Assembly (NCBI RefSeq): GCF_003003035.1 | Contig: NZ_PVTS01000012.1 | Coordinates: 62,001 to 126,000, forward strand | From: Marinilabilia salmonicolor | GTDB lineage: Bacteria > Bacteroidota > Bacteroidia > Bacteroidales > Marinilabiliaceae | DNA length: 64,000 bases | Direction: 5' to 3' | Part shown: in pieces, positions 27,881 to 36,409 of the stretch | How the letters are laid out: every line of letters begins with the position of its first letter | How positions within the stretch are numbered: position 1 is the stretch's first letter | The notes under the pieces: model-generated | The model's input: the letters and a program-made list of their open reading frames with translations, nothing else | The model's database searches: none | What the model was told of the DNA's origin: nothing | Translations under genes and position numbers: made by a program

Positions 27881-29257
27881 ATGGTGGACCTTAATAGAAA
27901 ATCAATTCATACATTTTTTATAGTTATTCACGTGCTCGTAGGTGTAGCAGGTAATTATGCCCCTTCTGTTCCCGGGTATTTTTATCTGGGAGTTACATTT
28001 GTTTTTATTTTGGATATCGTAATTAGTAAAGATGCGGGTTGTAAAGCAGGGTTTTATGCTCTTTATGTGATTGGTTTTGAAATTGTATATCGGATTTCCG
28101 GGGCTAATATTGCGTGGGAAGCCGGAAAGTATTTTAGTTTAATGATAATAGGAGTTGGACTGGTAATCAATCAGCGAAAAAAAATTCCGTGGACATTTCT
28201 ATTCTTACTATTACTTTTGCTTCCTGCTCTGTTTTTGACTAAACATACTGATCCAAAAGAAGTTCGGGATATGATTGTTTTTAATTTCACTGGACCCTTA
28301 AGTTTGGTTTTGTCAGGAATGTATTTCTATAAAGCAAGTGTTCAAAAAAGTACTTATATAAATGGTTTACGCTTTGCTTTTCTTCCTGCTTTTGCTTTGA
28401 TTGTAGTGATTTCTTTAAAGTCAGGTTTGGGTGGACTTCAGTTTACCAGTGTTGAGTCTAATCCTGATGCAGCAGGTGGGTTTGGGGCAAACCAGGTTTC
28501 CACTGCCCTTGGTTGGTTCTTATTGCTAATTCTTTTATTCCGAATTAGAGGGATCAGGATTAGTTTATATGTTTGGCTTGATTGGATTATGATAACCTTT
28601 CTGCTCATTCGTGGTCTTGTTACTTTGTCAAGGGGAGGAATGATGGCGGCCTTTATTTCTTTATTTGTTGCTATTATGGTGCTTTTGATGTATGAAAGAT
28701 CTTTTAGGATTAAAACCCGGCGAATGATGCCTTATGTTATTGTTGGATTATTCTTTATGTTGGGAGTTGTTTGGTACACCAATAAATTGACCAATAATTT
28801 TCTGCTTTATCGTTATATGGGGGTTAGTACCAATGAGCTTCAAACAGGAATACCTGCCGATGACAAAAATTATCTTACCGGAAGAGGTGATATTATGAAA
28901 GGTGATTTTCTTGCTTTTCAGAAGTATCCAATTTTTGGGGTGGGATATGGAATGGCGGCAAAATGGCATGCTGTTTATTATGGTAGGTCTGCTGCAGCAC
29001 ATACCGAATATTCAAGATTGTTGTCAGAACATGGAATTTTAGGATTGATTTTTATTGTAATAGCTTTTTTGGGTCTGCCTGCCCTGTTTTTCCATAAATT
29101 AACTGGGGCTGTATCACGGGCATTTTTTGCAGCTTTCCTTTTGGTCAGTATGTTAACCATGTTTCATGCAGCAATGAGACTGGCCATTCCAGGAATATTA
29201 TATGGTTTTTCTTTTATGTATAGTGGTCTGGATCGTAAAAATGGGTTGAAAGGATGA
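27881..29257 (+). CDS. Wzy/O-antigen ligase-like polymerase
   Basis: This 458-residue polytopic membrane protein has about 11-12 helices. The Wzy_C-type region has LVTLSRGGMMAAFISLFVAI (near 245-265), an acidic periplasmic loop with LTGRGDIMKGDFLAFQKYPIFG (split here as LTGRGDIMKGDF and KYPIFGVGYG, near 328-352) and AAHTEYSRLLSEHGILG (near 370), the usual order in O-antigen polymerase/ligase proteins. It would polymerise flipped repeat units in the periplasm. Together with the flippase it marks the locus as Wzx/Wzy-dependent. It overlaps the next gene by four bases. Confidence 0.85.
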   Translation: MVDLNRKSIHTFFIVIHVLVGVAGNYAPSVPGYFYLGVTFVFILDIVISKDAGCKAGFYALYVIGFEIVYRISGANIAWEAGKYFSLMIIGVGLVINQRKKIPWTFLFLLLLLLPALFLTKHTDPKEVRDMIVFNFTGPLSLVLSGMYFYKASVQKSTYINGLRFAFLPAFALIVVISLKSGLGGLQFTSVESNPDAAGGFGANQVSTALGWFLLLILLFRIRGIRISLYVWLDWIMITFLLIRGLVTLSRGGMMAAFISLFVAIMVLLMYERSFRIKTRRMMPYVIVGLFFMLGVVWYTNKLTNNFLLYRYMGVSTNELQTGIPADDKNYLTGRGDIMKGDFLAFQKYPIFGVGYGMAAKWHAVYYGRSAAAHTEYSRLLSEHGILGLIFIVIAFLGLPALFFHKLTGAVSRAFFAAFLLVSMLTMFHAAMRLAIPGILYGFSFMYSGLDRKNGLKG

Positions 29258-30282
29258 GAAATATTCTATACCTGGGAAACAAATTGTCTAAACATGGATT
29301 TTCTGTTACCGGAATTGAAACCTTGGGTAAGCAACTGGAAGAGGAAGGCTTTCAGGTTTGGTATTCATCTGATAAAAGGAATATTGCTTTTCGCTTGGTT
29401 GATATGTTGTTTTCCATTTTAAAGTACAGATCAGTTATTGACCTCGTGATAATGGATACCTATAGCAAAAAAGCTTTTTATTATTCTTACTTCTGTTCGT
29501 TGCTTTGTAGATTGTTGAAGATAAATTATTATCCAGTCTTGAGAGGAGGGAATTTACCGGAAAAAATAAGACAGAGTAAAAGAATGGCTGGAGCGGTCTT
29601 TGGGCATAGTAAAGCTAATATTGCCCCGTCTTTTTATTTATTCAATATCTTTTCAGATGCAGGTTTTAATGTAGAATATATTCCCAATAATATTAATTTG
29701 AGAGATTATGATTTTAAAGAGAGATCTTCTTTTTCTCCTTTGTTGTTATGGGTGAGAAGTTTTGATAATATTTATAATCCTGTACTTGCCATTGATATTC
29801 TGAAGGTTTTGTTGGATAACTATCCAGGGGCCAGGTTATGTATGGTGGGGCCGGATAAAGATGGCTCGCAGAGATTTTGTCGTGATCGCGCGAATGAATT
29901 AGGAATTCTGGATCATGTTACCTTTACCGGATATCTTTCTAAAAAAAAATGGCATACCCTTGCAGCTGACTACGATATTTTTTTGAATACCACAACTGTT
30001 GATAATACCCCAGTTAGTGTGATTGAAGCCATGGCCTTGGGATTGCCGGTGGTTAGCACCAATGTTGGGGGAATTCCTTACCTTCTTCAAGATGAAGTGG
30101 ATTGCTTGCTGGTTCAAAACGGGGATGGTGATGCTATGGTCCGGAGTATTATTCGGCTAATTGACTACCCAGAAATAGGAAAAGAAATTGCGCTCAATGC
30201 ACGGGAAAAAGTATCATCTTTTGATTGGGATGTGGTAAGACATCAGTGGACAGAGTTACTGGTGAATGGGAGTTTGAAATAG
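29254..30282 (+). CDS. GT4-family glycosyltransferase
   Basis: This 342-residue GT-B enzyme is the shortest GT4 here. It has YLGNKLSKHGFSVTGIETL at the N-terminus, a donor domain with MVGPDKDGS (near 193) and EX7E element NTPVSVIEAMALGLPVVST (near 250-268). It is coupled to the polymerase by an ATGA overlap. The gene that follows begins 14 bp after its stop. Confidence 0.85.
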   Translation: MRNILYLGNKLSKHGFSVTGIETLGKQLEEEGFQVWYSSDKRNIAFRLVDMLFSILKYRSVIDLVIMDTYSKKAFYYSYFCSLLCRLLKINYYPVLRGGNLPEKIRQSKRMAGAVFGHSKANIAPSFYLFNIFSDAGFNVEYIPNNINLRDYDFKERSSFSPLLLWVRSFDNIYNPVLAIDILKVLLDNYPGARLCMVGPDKDGSQRFCRDRANELGILDHVTFTGYLSKKKWHTLAADYDIFLNTTTVDNTPVSVIEAMALGLPVVSTNVGGIPYLLQDEVDCLLVQNGDGDAMVRSIIRLIDYPEIGKEIALNAREKVSSFDWDVVRHQWTELLVNGSLK

Positions 30283-30296
30283 AATTTATTGTAAGT

Positions 30297-31298
30297 ATGA
30301 TTCAGATAGTCAATTATTCTCCTAAGTATGAGGAGGCACATTTTAAATTCGCCTCTTTAATGTTTGGTCCAAGGAGAAAAAGGCGGAATTCCGATTACAT
30401 TTATTGGAAATTTCGAGGAGTTGAAGGTGTTGAAATGCCATCGCTGAAACTTGCGGTGTCGGACGGTGAAGTGGTTGGGCAGTTGGGAGTGATTCCCTGT
30501 AAAGTACGGTTAGGTCATGAAATTATAGATGCACAATGGGCGTGTGATTTGATGGTTCGGAAAAACTACAGGGGAAAGGGCATTGCAGCCGGGCTTTATG
30601 AAAATGCTCATGCCCAAAAAATTCTTACAATTGGAAGCAATCCAAGTCCTTCAGCGGAAAAATCAATGTTGAGAAATCGCTATAACAGAATCCCTGGACC
30701 TCAAAAATACTTTATTCCTTATCATCTTGGTACGCCATTGAGAATGAAAGGGATTAATGTTAATCTGCTTAATAGGACCAGGAATCCATTTCTAAGTCTT
30801 TTCCAAAAAAAAGATGCTGCTTCCTTTTTTGCAGAGCTGGATGTTACAGTGGAGCAAATGAATAATGTTTTTGGTTATGATAATTTATCAGAAGCATCAT
30901 CTGTATTTGTTGATAAAGACTTTCTTCAATGGAGGTATCTCGGTTTTAAAGATTATTATCCCGGGATAAAACTTTATAAGATGAAAGAGGCTGAGACTTA
31001 TTTTTCCGGTTACTTTATGGGCGGGACATACTTTATTACAGATCTAAAATTGGCAGAAGCACGTCATATTACAAAAATAATTTCTTTTATTCTTGAAATG
31101 GGCAAGGGAATGAGCTGGCATGGTATTAAATTTTTAAATAATGAACGCGTCTTACATTTTCCTTTTTTAAAGCCGGTAGCAATAAAATATCGTACTGATA
31201 CTGTCATTATATATCACACTGAAAATATTAGAATTAAAGAGGAAATGGAGCAACGCTATTTTTATTATACACTTAGGGACTCGGATGAAAATATTTAG
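30297..31298 (+). CDS. GNAT-family acyltransferase
   Basis: This 333-residue cytosolic protein has an N-terminal GNAT fold. WACDLMVRKNYRGKGIAAGLYE (pieces WACDLMVRKNYRG and KGIAAGLYE, near 80-101) is the acyl-CoA-binding motif A with the R/Q-x-x-G-x-G/A pattern. The C-terminal half (FVDKDFLQWRYLGFKDYY near 205) resembles the second half of two-domain GNATs in polysaccharide loci. ATG 30297 is chosen because an earlier in-frame start at 30225 lies inside the previous gene. It overlaps the deacetylase gene by 14 bp. It may N-acylate an amino sugar, possibly the one made by the dehydratase/aminotransferase pair. The acyl group is unknown. Confidence 0.75.
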   Translation: MIQIVNYSPKYEEAHFKFASLMFGPRRKRRNSDYIYWKFRGVEGVEMPSLKLAVSDGEVVGQLGVIPCKVRLGHEIIDAQWACDLMVRKNYRGKGIAAGLYENAHAQKILTIGSNPSPSAEKSMLRNRYNRIPGPQKYFIPYHLGTPLRMKGINVNLLNRTRNPFLSLFQKKDAASFFAELDVTVEQMNNVFGYDNLSEASSVFVDKDFLQWRYLGFKDYYPGIKLYKMKEAETYFSGYFMGGTYFITDLKLAEARHITKIISFILEMGKGMSWHGIKFLNNERVLHFPFLKPVAIKYRTDTVIIYHTENIRIKEEMEQRYFYYTLRDSDENI

Positions 31299-32118
31299 AA
31301 AAAAAGTGGTACTTATTTGGGATTTTGATGGTCCTGTTGGCTTAATAAATTCCAGTTTACCTTATAACTTCAATTATTTGAATTTTGAGAATGAAATAGC
31401 AAATCTCAGGAACATACTAAAGATATTGGATCAGTTTGATGTGAAATGTTGTTTTGCTATAACAGGTTTTTCAGCTGAAGAAGGGCTTTTCCCCTATTCC
31501 TTCCCGGAACTGGTAAAAGAAATTCATGCAAGGGGGCATGAAGTTGCTTCTCATTCATGGAGGCACGAGTGGATTCCACTTTTTGAGAAAAAGCAGGTTG
31601 CAAAGAGCCTGGAGAGAAGTAAAATAGCATTGGAGAAAGCTATTGAGAACAGACAGGAGATTGTTGGTTTTGTTCCCCCTCACAATCGTCCCATGACCTG
31701 GCTACGCAGAGGTGCTTTTAGTTTAGGTGATAGACGTATGTTTCCTTTTTCAAGAACCGGTGACAATGAATACTTAATTGAATTATTGAAAATTCAGGGA
31801 TATAAATGGGTTAGAGTTTCCTATCATAATACTTTTCAAAAACTGGGTTTTGCAAAATCCAATGTAACAGGGCGCATTTTCGATTACAAAGGGATTTTGC
31901 TTTTGGAAAACCATCATACTGGATTTGGAGAAAAAGTTACCAGGCATATTCTTGAGACAAACTTTCCAACTTATACTCTGAGTGCACACCCTTTGATGTT
32001 CAGTTTTGAAAATAAAAAGGAAAACAAAAAAAATTTGCTTTATACCCTTGAGTATTTGCATAATTCAAACCAGGATATAGAATTTGTCAGACCCATTGAT
32101 TTGTTAGGGGAAGATTAA
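31285..32118 (+). CDS. Polysaccharide deacetylase-like (NodB homology) protein
   Basis: This 277-residue protein has no signal peptide and belongs to the CE4/NodB-like fold. Motif 1 is represented by IWDFDGPVG (residues ~9-17) and motif 2 by HEVASHSWRHEW (near 87-98), with the HSxxH metal pair. Later motifs are less clear (VGFVPPHNRP near 128; LSAHPLMF near 235). CE4 enzymes usually remove acetyl groups from GlcNAc. Lacking a signal, this one would act on lipid-linked intermediates in the cytosol. It sits between the GNAT and the PaaK-like gene with overlap or near-zero spacing, making a three-gene acyl-handling cassette. Confidence 0.78.
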   Translation: MKIFRKKVVLIWDFDGPVGLINSSLPYNFNYLNFENEIANLRNILKILDQFDVKCCFAITGFSAEEGLFPYSFPELVKEIHARGHEVASHSWRHEWIPLFEKKQVAKSLERSKIALEKAIENRQEIVGFVPPHNRPMTWLRRGAFSLGDRRMFPFSRTGDNEYLIELLKIQGYKWVRVSYHNTFQKLGFAKSNVTGRIFDYKGILLLENHHTGFGEKVTRHILETNFPTYTLSAHPLMFSFENKKENKKNLLYTLEYLHNSNQDIEFVRPIDLLGED

Positions 32119-32120
32119 AT

Positions 32121-33401
32121 ATGATGGATTTTTTTCAAACTCTTAAACTACTGGGGTTTCCAGTTGATGAAGCTCGACAGGAATATCATTCAGTATTGAA
32201 TAAGGATAATCTTTTTGCCTGGCAGGAAAAGAAAAGGCTGCAATTGGTTGATTTTCACATGAAGAATAATCCTTTTTACAGAGAGCTCACTAAGGGATGG
32301 GATGGCAATTGGGAACATCTTCCTATAATTACTAAACAAGACCTCCAGGGAAACCATCGTCAGAAAATTCCTTCTGTTTGCAAGAGTAAACTTTTCATTT
32401 CTCAGACTTCCGGTTCTTCCGGACAACCATTTGTTTTTGCAAAAGACCGATTAACGCATACACTTATTTGGTTGAATGTTGCTAAACATTATTTAAGATC
32501 AGGGGTATCTTTGAATGATTTTCAGGCAAGATTTTATGGAATTCCACTCAATGGGTCCAGATTTTGGAAAGAAAAGATTAAGGATTTAATTTCCCATCGA
32601 AAGAGGTTTAATGTTTTTAATTTGGATGATGATGCATTGCAAAAATGGCTGAATCAATTTAAAAGGCATTCATTTCGGTATTTATATGGTTATACCAATT
32701 CGCTTTTGGCTTTTGCCAGGTACTTGATTCAGAAAGATATTATTTTAAGGGAGGTTTGCCCCACATTGAAAAGTTGCATTGTAACAGCAGAAGTTTGTAC
32801 AGAGAGGGATAAAGTCCTACTTGAAACCGGCTTTGGTGTTCCGGTATTCAATGAATATGGTGCATCAGAGGTTTGTGTTATTGGATTTGGAGAAAGTGGG
32901 AAGTGGCTTGTTTCAGATGAGTTGGTCTATCTTGAGGTGGTTGATGAGCAGGGGAAGCTTCTTCCTGACCGACATTCAGGTCGGTTGTTATGCACACTTC
33001 TTCATAATGAGGGTACTCCCATTATCCGATATGAAGTGGGCGACGAGGCTTCCATTTTACATGAGGGAGGAAGAACCTACATTAAAGAGCTGAGGGGGCG
33101 ATTAAGTGATTCTGTGGTGCTCCCATCTGGGAAAAAAGTGCCGGGACTTACTTTTTATTATGTAGTCCAGAAAGTAATAAATGATAACCCCGGAATAAAA
33201 GAATACAAAGTTGTGGTGAAAAACAATCACGATTTTGATATTCAAATAGTATCTGAAGAAGAATTAACCCGTGATTTGAAGAGAGCGTTGAATCTAGCTG
33301 TAGAAAAGTATCTGGAACCGGGATTGACAGTGACTGTTACTCGGATTCCACAAATAGATCGTACGGGAGCAGGTAAGTTTAAAAATTTTGAAAAACTTTA
33401 G
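32121..33401 (+). CDS. PaaK/CapK-like adenylate-forming enzyme, paralogue 2
   Basis: This 426-residue paralogue of the minus-strand gene at 10388 has the ATP loop QTSGSSGQPFVFAKD (near 96), NEYGASEVCVIGFGESGKW (near 240-258) and RYEVGDEASI (near 300). The late region carries GAGKFKNFEKL, an equivalent of the A10 lysine segment. It starts two bases after the deacetylase stop. CapK-like enzymes of capsule loci are thought to activate an acid for transfer to a sugar. The paired paralogue is in a unit with a FemAB-like GNAT, and this one follows a GNAT plus a deacetylase, so the two pairings look parallel. Confidence 0.78.
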   Translation: MMDFFQTLKLLGFPVDEARQEYHSVLNKDNLFAWQEKKRLQLVDFHMKNNPFYRELTKGWDGNWEHLPIITKQDLQGNHRQKIPSVCKSKLFISQTSGSSGQPFVFAKDRLTHTLIWLNVAKHYLRSGVSLNDFQARFYGIPLNGSRFWKEKIKDLISHRKRFNVFNLDDDALQKWLNQFKRHSFRYLYGYTNSLLAFARYLIQKDIILREVCPTLKSCIVTAEVCTERDKVLLETGFGVPVFNEYGASEVCVIGFGESGKWLVSDELVYLEVVDEQGKLLPDRHSGRLLCTLLHNEGTPIIRYEVGDEASILHEGGRTYIKELRGRLSDSVVLPSGKKVPGLTFYYVVQKVINDNPGIKEYKVVVKNNHDFDIQIVSEEELTRDLKRALNLAVEKYLEPGLTVTVTRIPQIDRTGAGKFKNFEKL

Positions 33402-33499
33402 AATAGGATTGAATTTTAATTGTCTGATTTCTGCTGAAAATATATTTAGTTTCAAGACTTATAACTTTTATACTTAATGAGATATTGTAAATTTTAAGG

Positions 33500-34540
33500 A
33501 TGAATGATCTCACACCTGTTGTTTCGATAATTATGCCTGTTCGAAATGAAGAGGTTTATATTGGAGTGGTTTTAAATAATATTTTTTCTCAGGATTATCC
33601 TTCTGAGAAAATTGAAGTGATTATTATTGATGGTCAGAGTGAGGATGCTACTTTGGGTATCATCAATAATTTTAAAAAACGCAATCCTACTCATCGAATT
33701 ATTACACTTCCAAACTTTCAGAAAATTGCTCCGGTTGGACTGAACATTGCTTTAGGGCATGCCAAGGGAGATGTAATTGTTCGAATGGATGCACATGCTG
33801 AATATCCTAAAAATTATTTGACTCGTTTGATTGAAGGGCTAAATAAGTTTGATGCAGATAATACTGGGGGAGTTGTGGAAACTTGTCCTCCAAACTGCAA
33901 GGCCAAATCGAAAGCAATTGCATTTGCCATGGGACATCCTGCCGGTGTTGGAAATTCCTACTTCCGCATTGGAGCTTCCAGTCCCCGGGAAGTTGACACT
34001 GTCCCATTTGGTTGTTTTTCCAGAGGAGTATTTGATAAAGTTGGGTTGTTTGACGAGGAACTTGTTAGAAATCAAGATGATGAGTTTAATGGCAGAATGC
34101 GGGCAGCAGGTATGAAAATAGTACTTCTGCCTGATCTGAAAATAAAGTATTTTGCAAGGGAATCCTGGAGAAAGCTGTTTCGGATGTTTTTTCAGTATGG
34201 TTTATTTAAACCCCTGGTTGTGAAAAAGTTAAAATCTCTGCCAACGTGGAGGCAATTAATTCCTCCCGGCTTTGTATTGTTTTTAATTGTGGGAAGTGTT
34301 TCTTCTATCCTTTCTACCCTGGTTTGCAATCTGTTTTTGTTTTTTACAGGGATTTATTTTTTGTTATTGATTTCAGTGGCTATTCAAGGTGTGTTTCGGT
34401 ATAATGTGAATACTTTTTTTTTCGTTCTTGTTTCTTTATTCTTGATGCATTTATCATATGGGTTGGGATACTTAAAAGGATTTTACGGAATTTTGGTCGG
34501 GAAAAAAGTTTTTTTTAAGGTCCGTCAAACTTCGAGATAG
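33500..34540 (+). CDS. GT2-family glycosyltransferase, ExoA-like
   Basis: This 346-residue inverting GT-A enzyme has the N-terminal catalytic domain VVSIIMPVRNEEVYIGVVL (near 7-25), VIIIDGQSEDAT, the metal site VIVRMDAHAEYP (near 92-103) and acceptor motif NQDDEFNGRMRAAG (near 193). Two or three C-terminal membrane helices (FVLFLIVGSVSSILST onward) place it with ExoA/succinoglycan-type transferases that extend lipid-linked oligosaccharides at the membrane face. It is separated from its neighbours by 98 and 19 bp. Confidence 0.87.
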   Translation: MNDLTPVVSIIMPVRNEEVYIGVVLNNIFSQDYPSEKIEVIIIDGQSEDATLGIINNFKKRNPTHRIITLPNFQKIAPVGLNIALGHAKGDVIVRMDAHAEYPKNYLTRLIEGLNKFDADNTGGVVETCPPNCKAKSKAIAFAMGHPAGVGNSYFRIGASSPREVDTVPFGCFSRGVFDKVGLFDEELVRNQDDEFNGRMRAAGMKIVLLPDLKIKYFARESWRKLFRMFFQYGLFKPLVVKKLKSLPTWRQLIPPGFVLFLIVGSVSSILSTLVCNLFLFFTGIYFLLLISVAIQGVFRYNVNTFFFVLVSLFLMHLSYGLGYLKGFYGILVGKKVFFKVRQTSR

Positions 34541-34559
34541 TTTTTAATCTAATTATTAT

Positions 34560-35159
34560 ATGAAGAGGTTGTTTGATATATTGTTTTCAATCTTTTTGCT
34601 GATAATCTTGTTCATTCCTTTTTTGTTTTTTGCTTTATCGGTTTGGATAGATTCCGGATATCCATTTTTTTTCTTTCAAGAGAGAGTTGGGCAATATGGG
34701 AAGCCTTTCAGAATTATTAAATTTCGGACAATGGAAGTTATTCCAGGAGTTGAAAAAGGGACGTTTGATGCAGGAGATACCTCGAGGGTTACTAAAACGG
34801 GCAAATTTCTTAGGAAATTCAAATTTGACGAATTACCTCAAATTATAAATGTATTGAAAGGAGAAATGTCTTTTGTAGGACCTCGCCCTGAAGTAAAAAA
34901 ATGGACGGAAAAGTATCCCGGTCGATGGGCTAAAGTTCTTCAGGTAAAACCGGGGATTACCGATAATGCCTCATTGACGTTCAGAAATGAGGAAGAGTTA
35001 TTGGCCGGCTCTGATAATCCTGAGAAATTATATGAGGAGATAATTCTTCCACAAAAGCTTGATCTGTACGAGAATTATGTTGTGGATAAGAAATTTTGGT
35101 CCGATGTTCGAATTTTATTTAAAACAGCAGGATTATTGCTTATTTCTTCAAAAACGTAG
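34560..35159 (+). CDS. Initiating sugar-phosphate transferase (PglC-like monotopic PGT)
   Basis: This 199-residue enzyme catalyses the first committed step, moving a sugar-1-phosphate from its UDP form to undecaprenyl phosphate. One N-terminal re-entrant membrane helix (FDILFSIFLLIILFIPFLFF) is followed by the Bac_transf domain: FQERVGQYGKPFRIIKFRTM (split FQERVGQYG and KPFRIIKFRTM), KFDELPQIINVLKGEMSFVG and GPRPE. The Asp-Glu pair in FDELPQ is the catalytic dyad of the family. It is short, with no extra N-terminal helices, like PglC rather than WbaP. The aminotransferase gene follows at 38 bp, which supports an amino-sugar substrate. Confidence 0.88.
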   Translation: MKRLFDILFSIFLLIILFIPFLFFALSVWIDSGYPFFFFQERVGQYGKPFRIIKFRTMEVIPGVEKGTFDAGDTSRVTKTGKFLRKFKFDELPQIINVLKGEMSFVGPRPEVKKWTEKYPGRWAKVLQVKPGITDNASLTFRNEEELLAGSDNPEKLYEEIILPQKLDLYENYVVDKKFWSDVRILFKTAGLLLISSKT

Positions 35160-35197
35160 GCTGTTTTATTCCTTAATTTATTGTAATTTATGTTTCT

Positions 35198-36367
35198 ATG
35201 CGAAAAGTTCCATTTTCAAAAGTTACCTGTACCGGCAATGAGTTAAAGTACGTTACCGAAGTGCTTGAAAGCGGGTGGCTTACTACAGCCGGCAAAACAC
35301 TCAGTTTCGAAAATAAATTTGCCGAAAAAGTGAATGCCCGATATGCGTGTGCCGTAAATAGCTGCACAGCGGCCCTGCACCTTGGCATTGAGGCTTTGGG
35401 AGTTCAGTCGGGAGATAAGGTATTTGTGCCCGATATGACTTTTACTGCCAGTGCTGAAATTGTTCGCTACATGGGAGCAGACCCTGTGTTTCTGGATGTG
35501 GAATATGGAACCTCCTTGATAACACCCGAAATACTTAAGAAAGCAATCTCGGAACATCCGGATGTGAAATACCTTGTTGTGGTTCATTATGGAGGGCAGT
35601 CTGCAGAAATGTTGAATACATCCGGCACAGGAATTATGGATATTTGCCGTAAGGAGGGAATAAAAGTCCTTGAAGATGCTGCCCATGCTTTTCCAGCAGA
35701 GCTTGGAGGACGAATGGTTGGAAGTTGGGGGGATGTAACTTGTTTTAGTTTCTATGCCAATAAAACCATCACAACCGGCGAGGGAGGGATGCTCACAACC
35801 AATGATGAGATGATTTATAATCGTGTCAAGATAATGCGGCTGCATGGAATTAATCGCGATGTGTGGGATCGTTTTACCTCTGATAAACCTTCCTGGGAAT
35901 ACGATGTGGTGGCACCCGGATTTAAATACAATATGCCGGATGTGAATGCTGCTATCGGGCTGGCACAACTGGAAGAGGCCGATCGTTTCAGGGATGAACG
36001 TCAGGTTGTGGCCGAGAGATATTTGGAGAAACTTTCCGATTTGGAGATGGTTGATCTTCCGGTATCTAAAGTTCCTCCGGGAGATCATGCCTGGCACTTA
36101 TTTCCTGTGGTGCTAAATGAAAAAAGCTTAATCAGCCGAAACGATTTCATTCAAAGAATGGCCGACCGCGGAATTGGAACTTCGGTTCATTATAAACCCA
36201 TGCATCGGTTGAGTTATTACCGGGATAATTACCAATTGGATCCGTTGAATTTCCCTGTAGCTGAGAAGATCTGGAAGGGAACTGTAAGTTTGCCCATTTT
36301 CCCTTCCATGAGTAAAGAGGAACAGAATTATGTAATTGACGAAGTACGAAAAATTCTTTACCCATAG
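35198..36367 (+). CDS. DegT/DnrJ/EryC1-type sugar aminotransferase
   Basis: This 389-residue PLP-dependent enzyme converts a 4-keto nucleotide sugar to the 4-amino sugar. FSFYANKTITTGEGGMLTT (near 184-202) holds the PLP-binding lysine. ESGWLTTAGKTLSFENKFAE (near 25-44) and MGADPVFLDV are the family's substrate and cofactor elements, and PGFKYNMPDVNAAIGLAQLE (near 245-264) is highly typical. With the 4,6-dehydratase at 39101 and the PglC-like transferase just upstream it forms a UDP-QuiNAc4N/bacillosamine-like route. A long antisense open frame within it is not a gene. GC at third positions appears higher than in adjacent genes. Confidence 0.9.
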   Translation: MRKVPFSKVTCTGNELKYVTEVLESGWLTTAGKTLSFENKFAEKVNARYACAVNSCTAALHLGIEALGVQSGDKVFVPDMTFTASAEIVRYMGADPVFLDVEYGTSLITPEILKKAISEHPDVKYLVVVHYGGQSAEMLNTSGTGIMDICRKEGIKVLEDAAHAFPAELGGRMVGSWGDVTCFSFYANKTITTGEGGMLTTNDEMIYNRVKIMRLHGINRDVWDRFTSDKPSWEYDVVAPGFKYNMPDVNAAIGLAQLEEADRFRDERQVVAERYLEKLSDLEMVDLPVSKVPPGDHAWHLFPVVLNEKSLISRNDFIQRMADRGIGTSVHYKPMHRLSYYRDNYQLDPLNFPVAEKIWKGTVSLPIFPSMSKEEQNYVIDEVRKILYP

Positions 36368-36409
36368 TATAATTTATTTTTTTCAGGTTTTAAGATAAAA
36401 GGGGTCTTT

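Noticed and set aside
35243-36097. 284-codon minus-strand open frame inside the aminotransferase gene
   Set aside because: It lies antisense to a well-supported conserved enzyme; Cys/His-rich random-like composition and no family.
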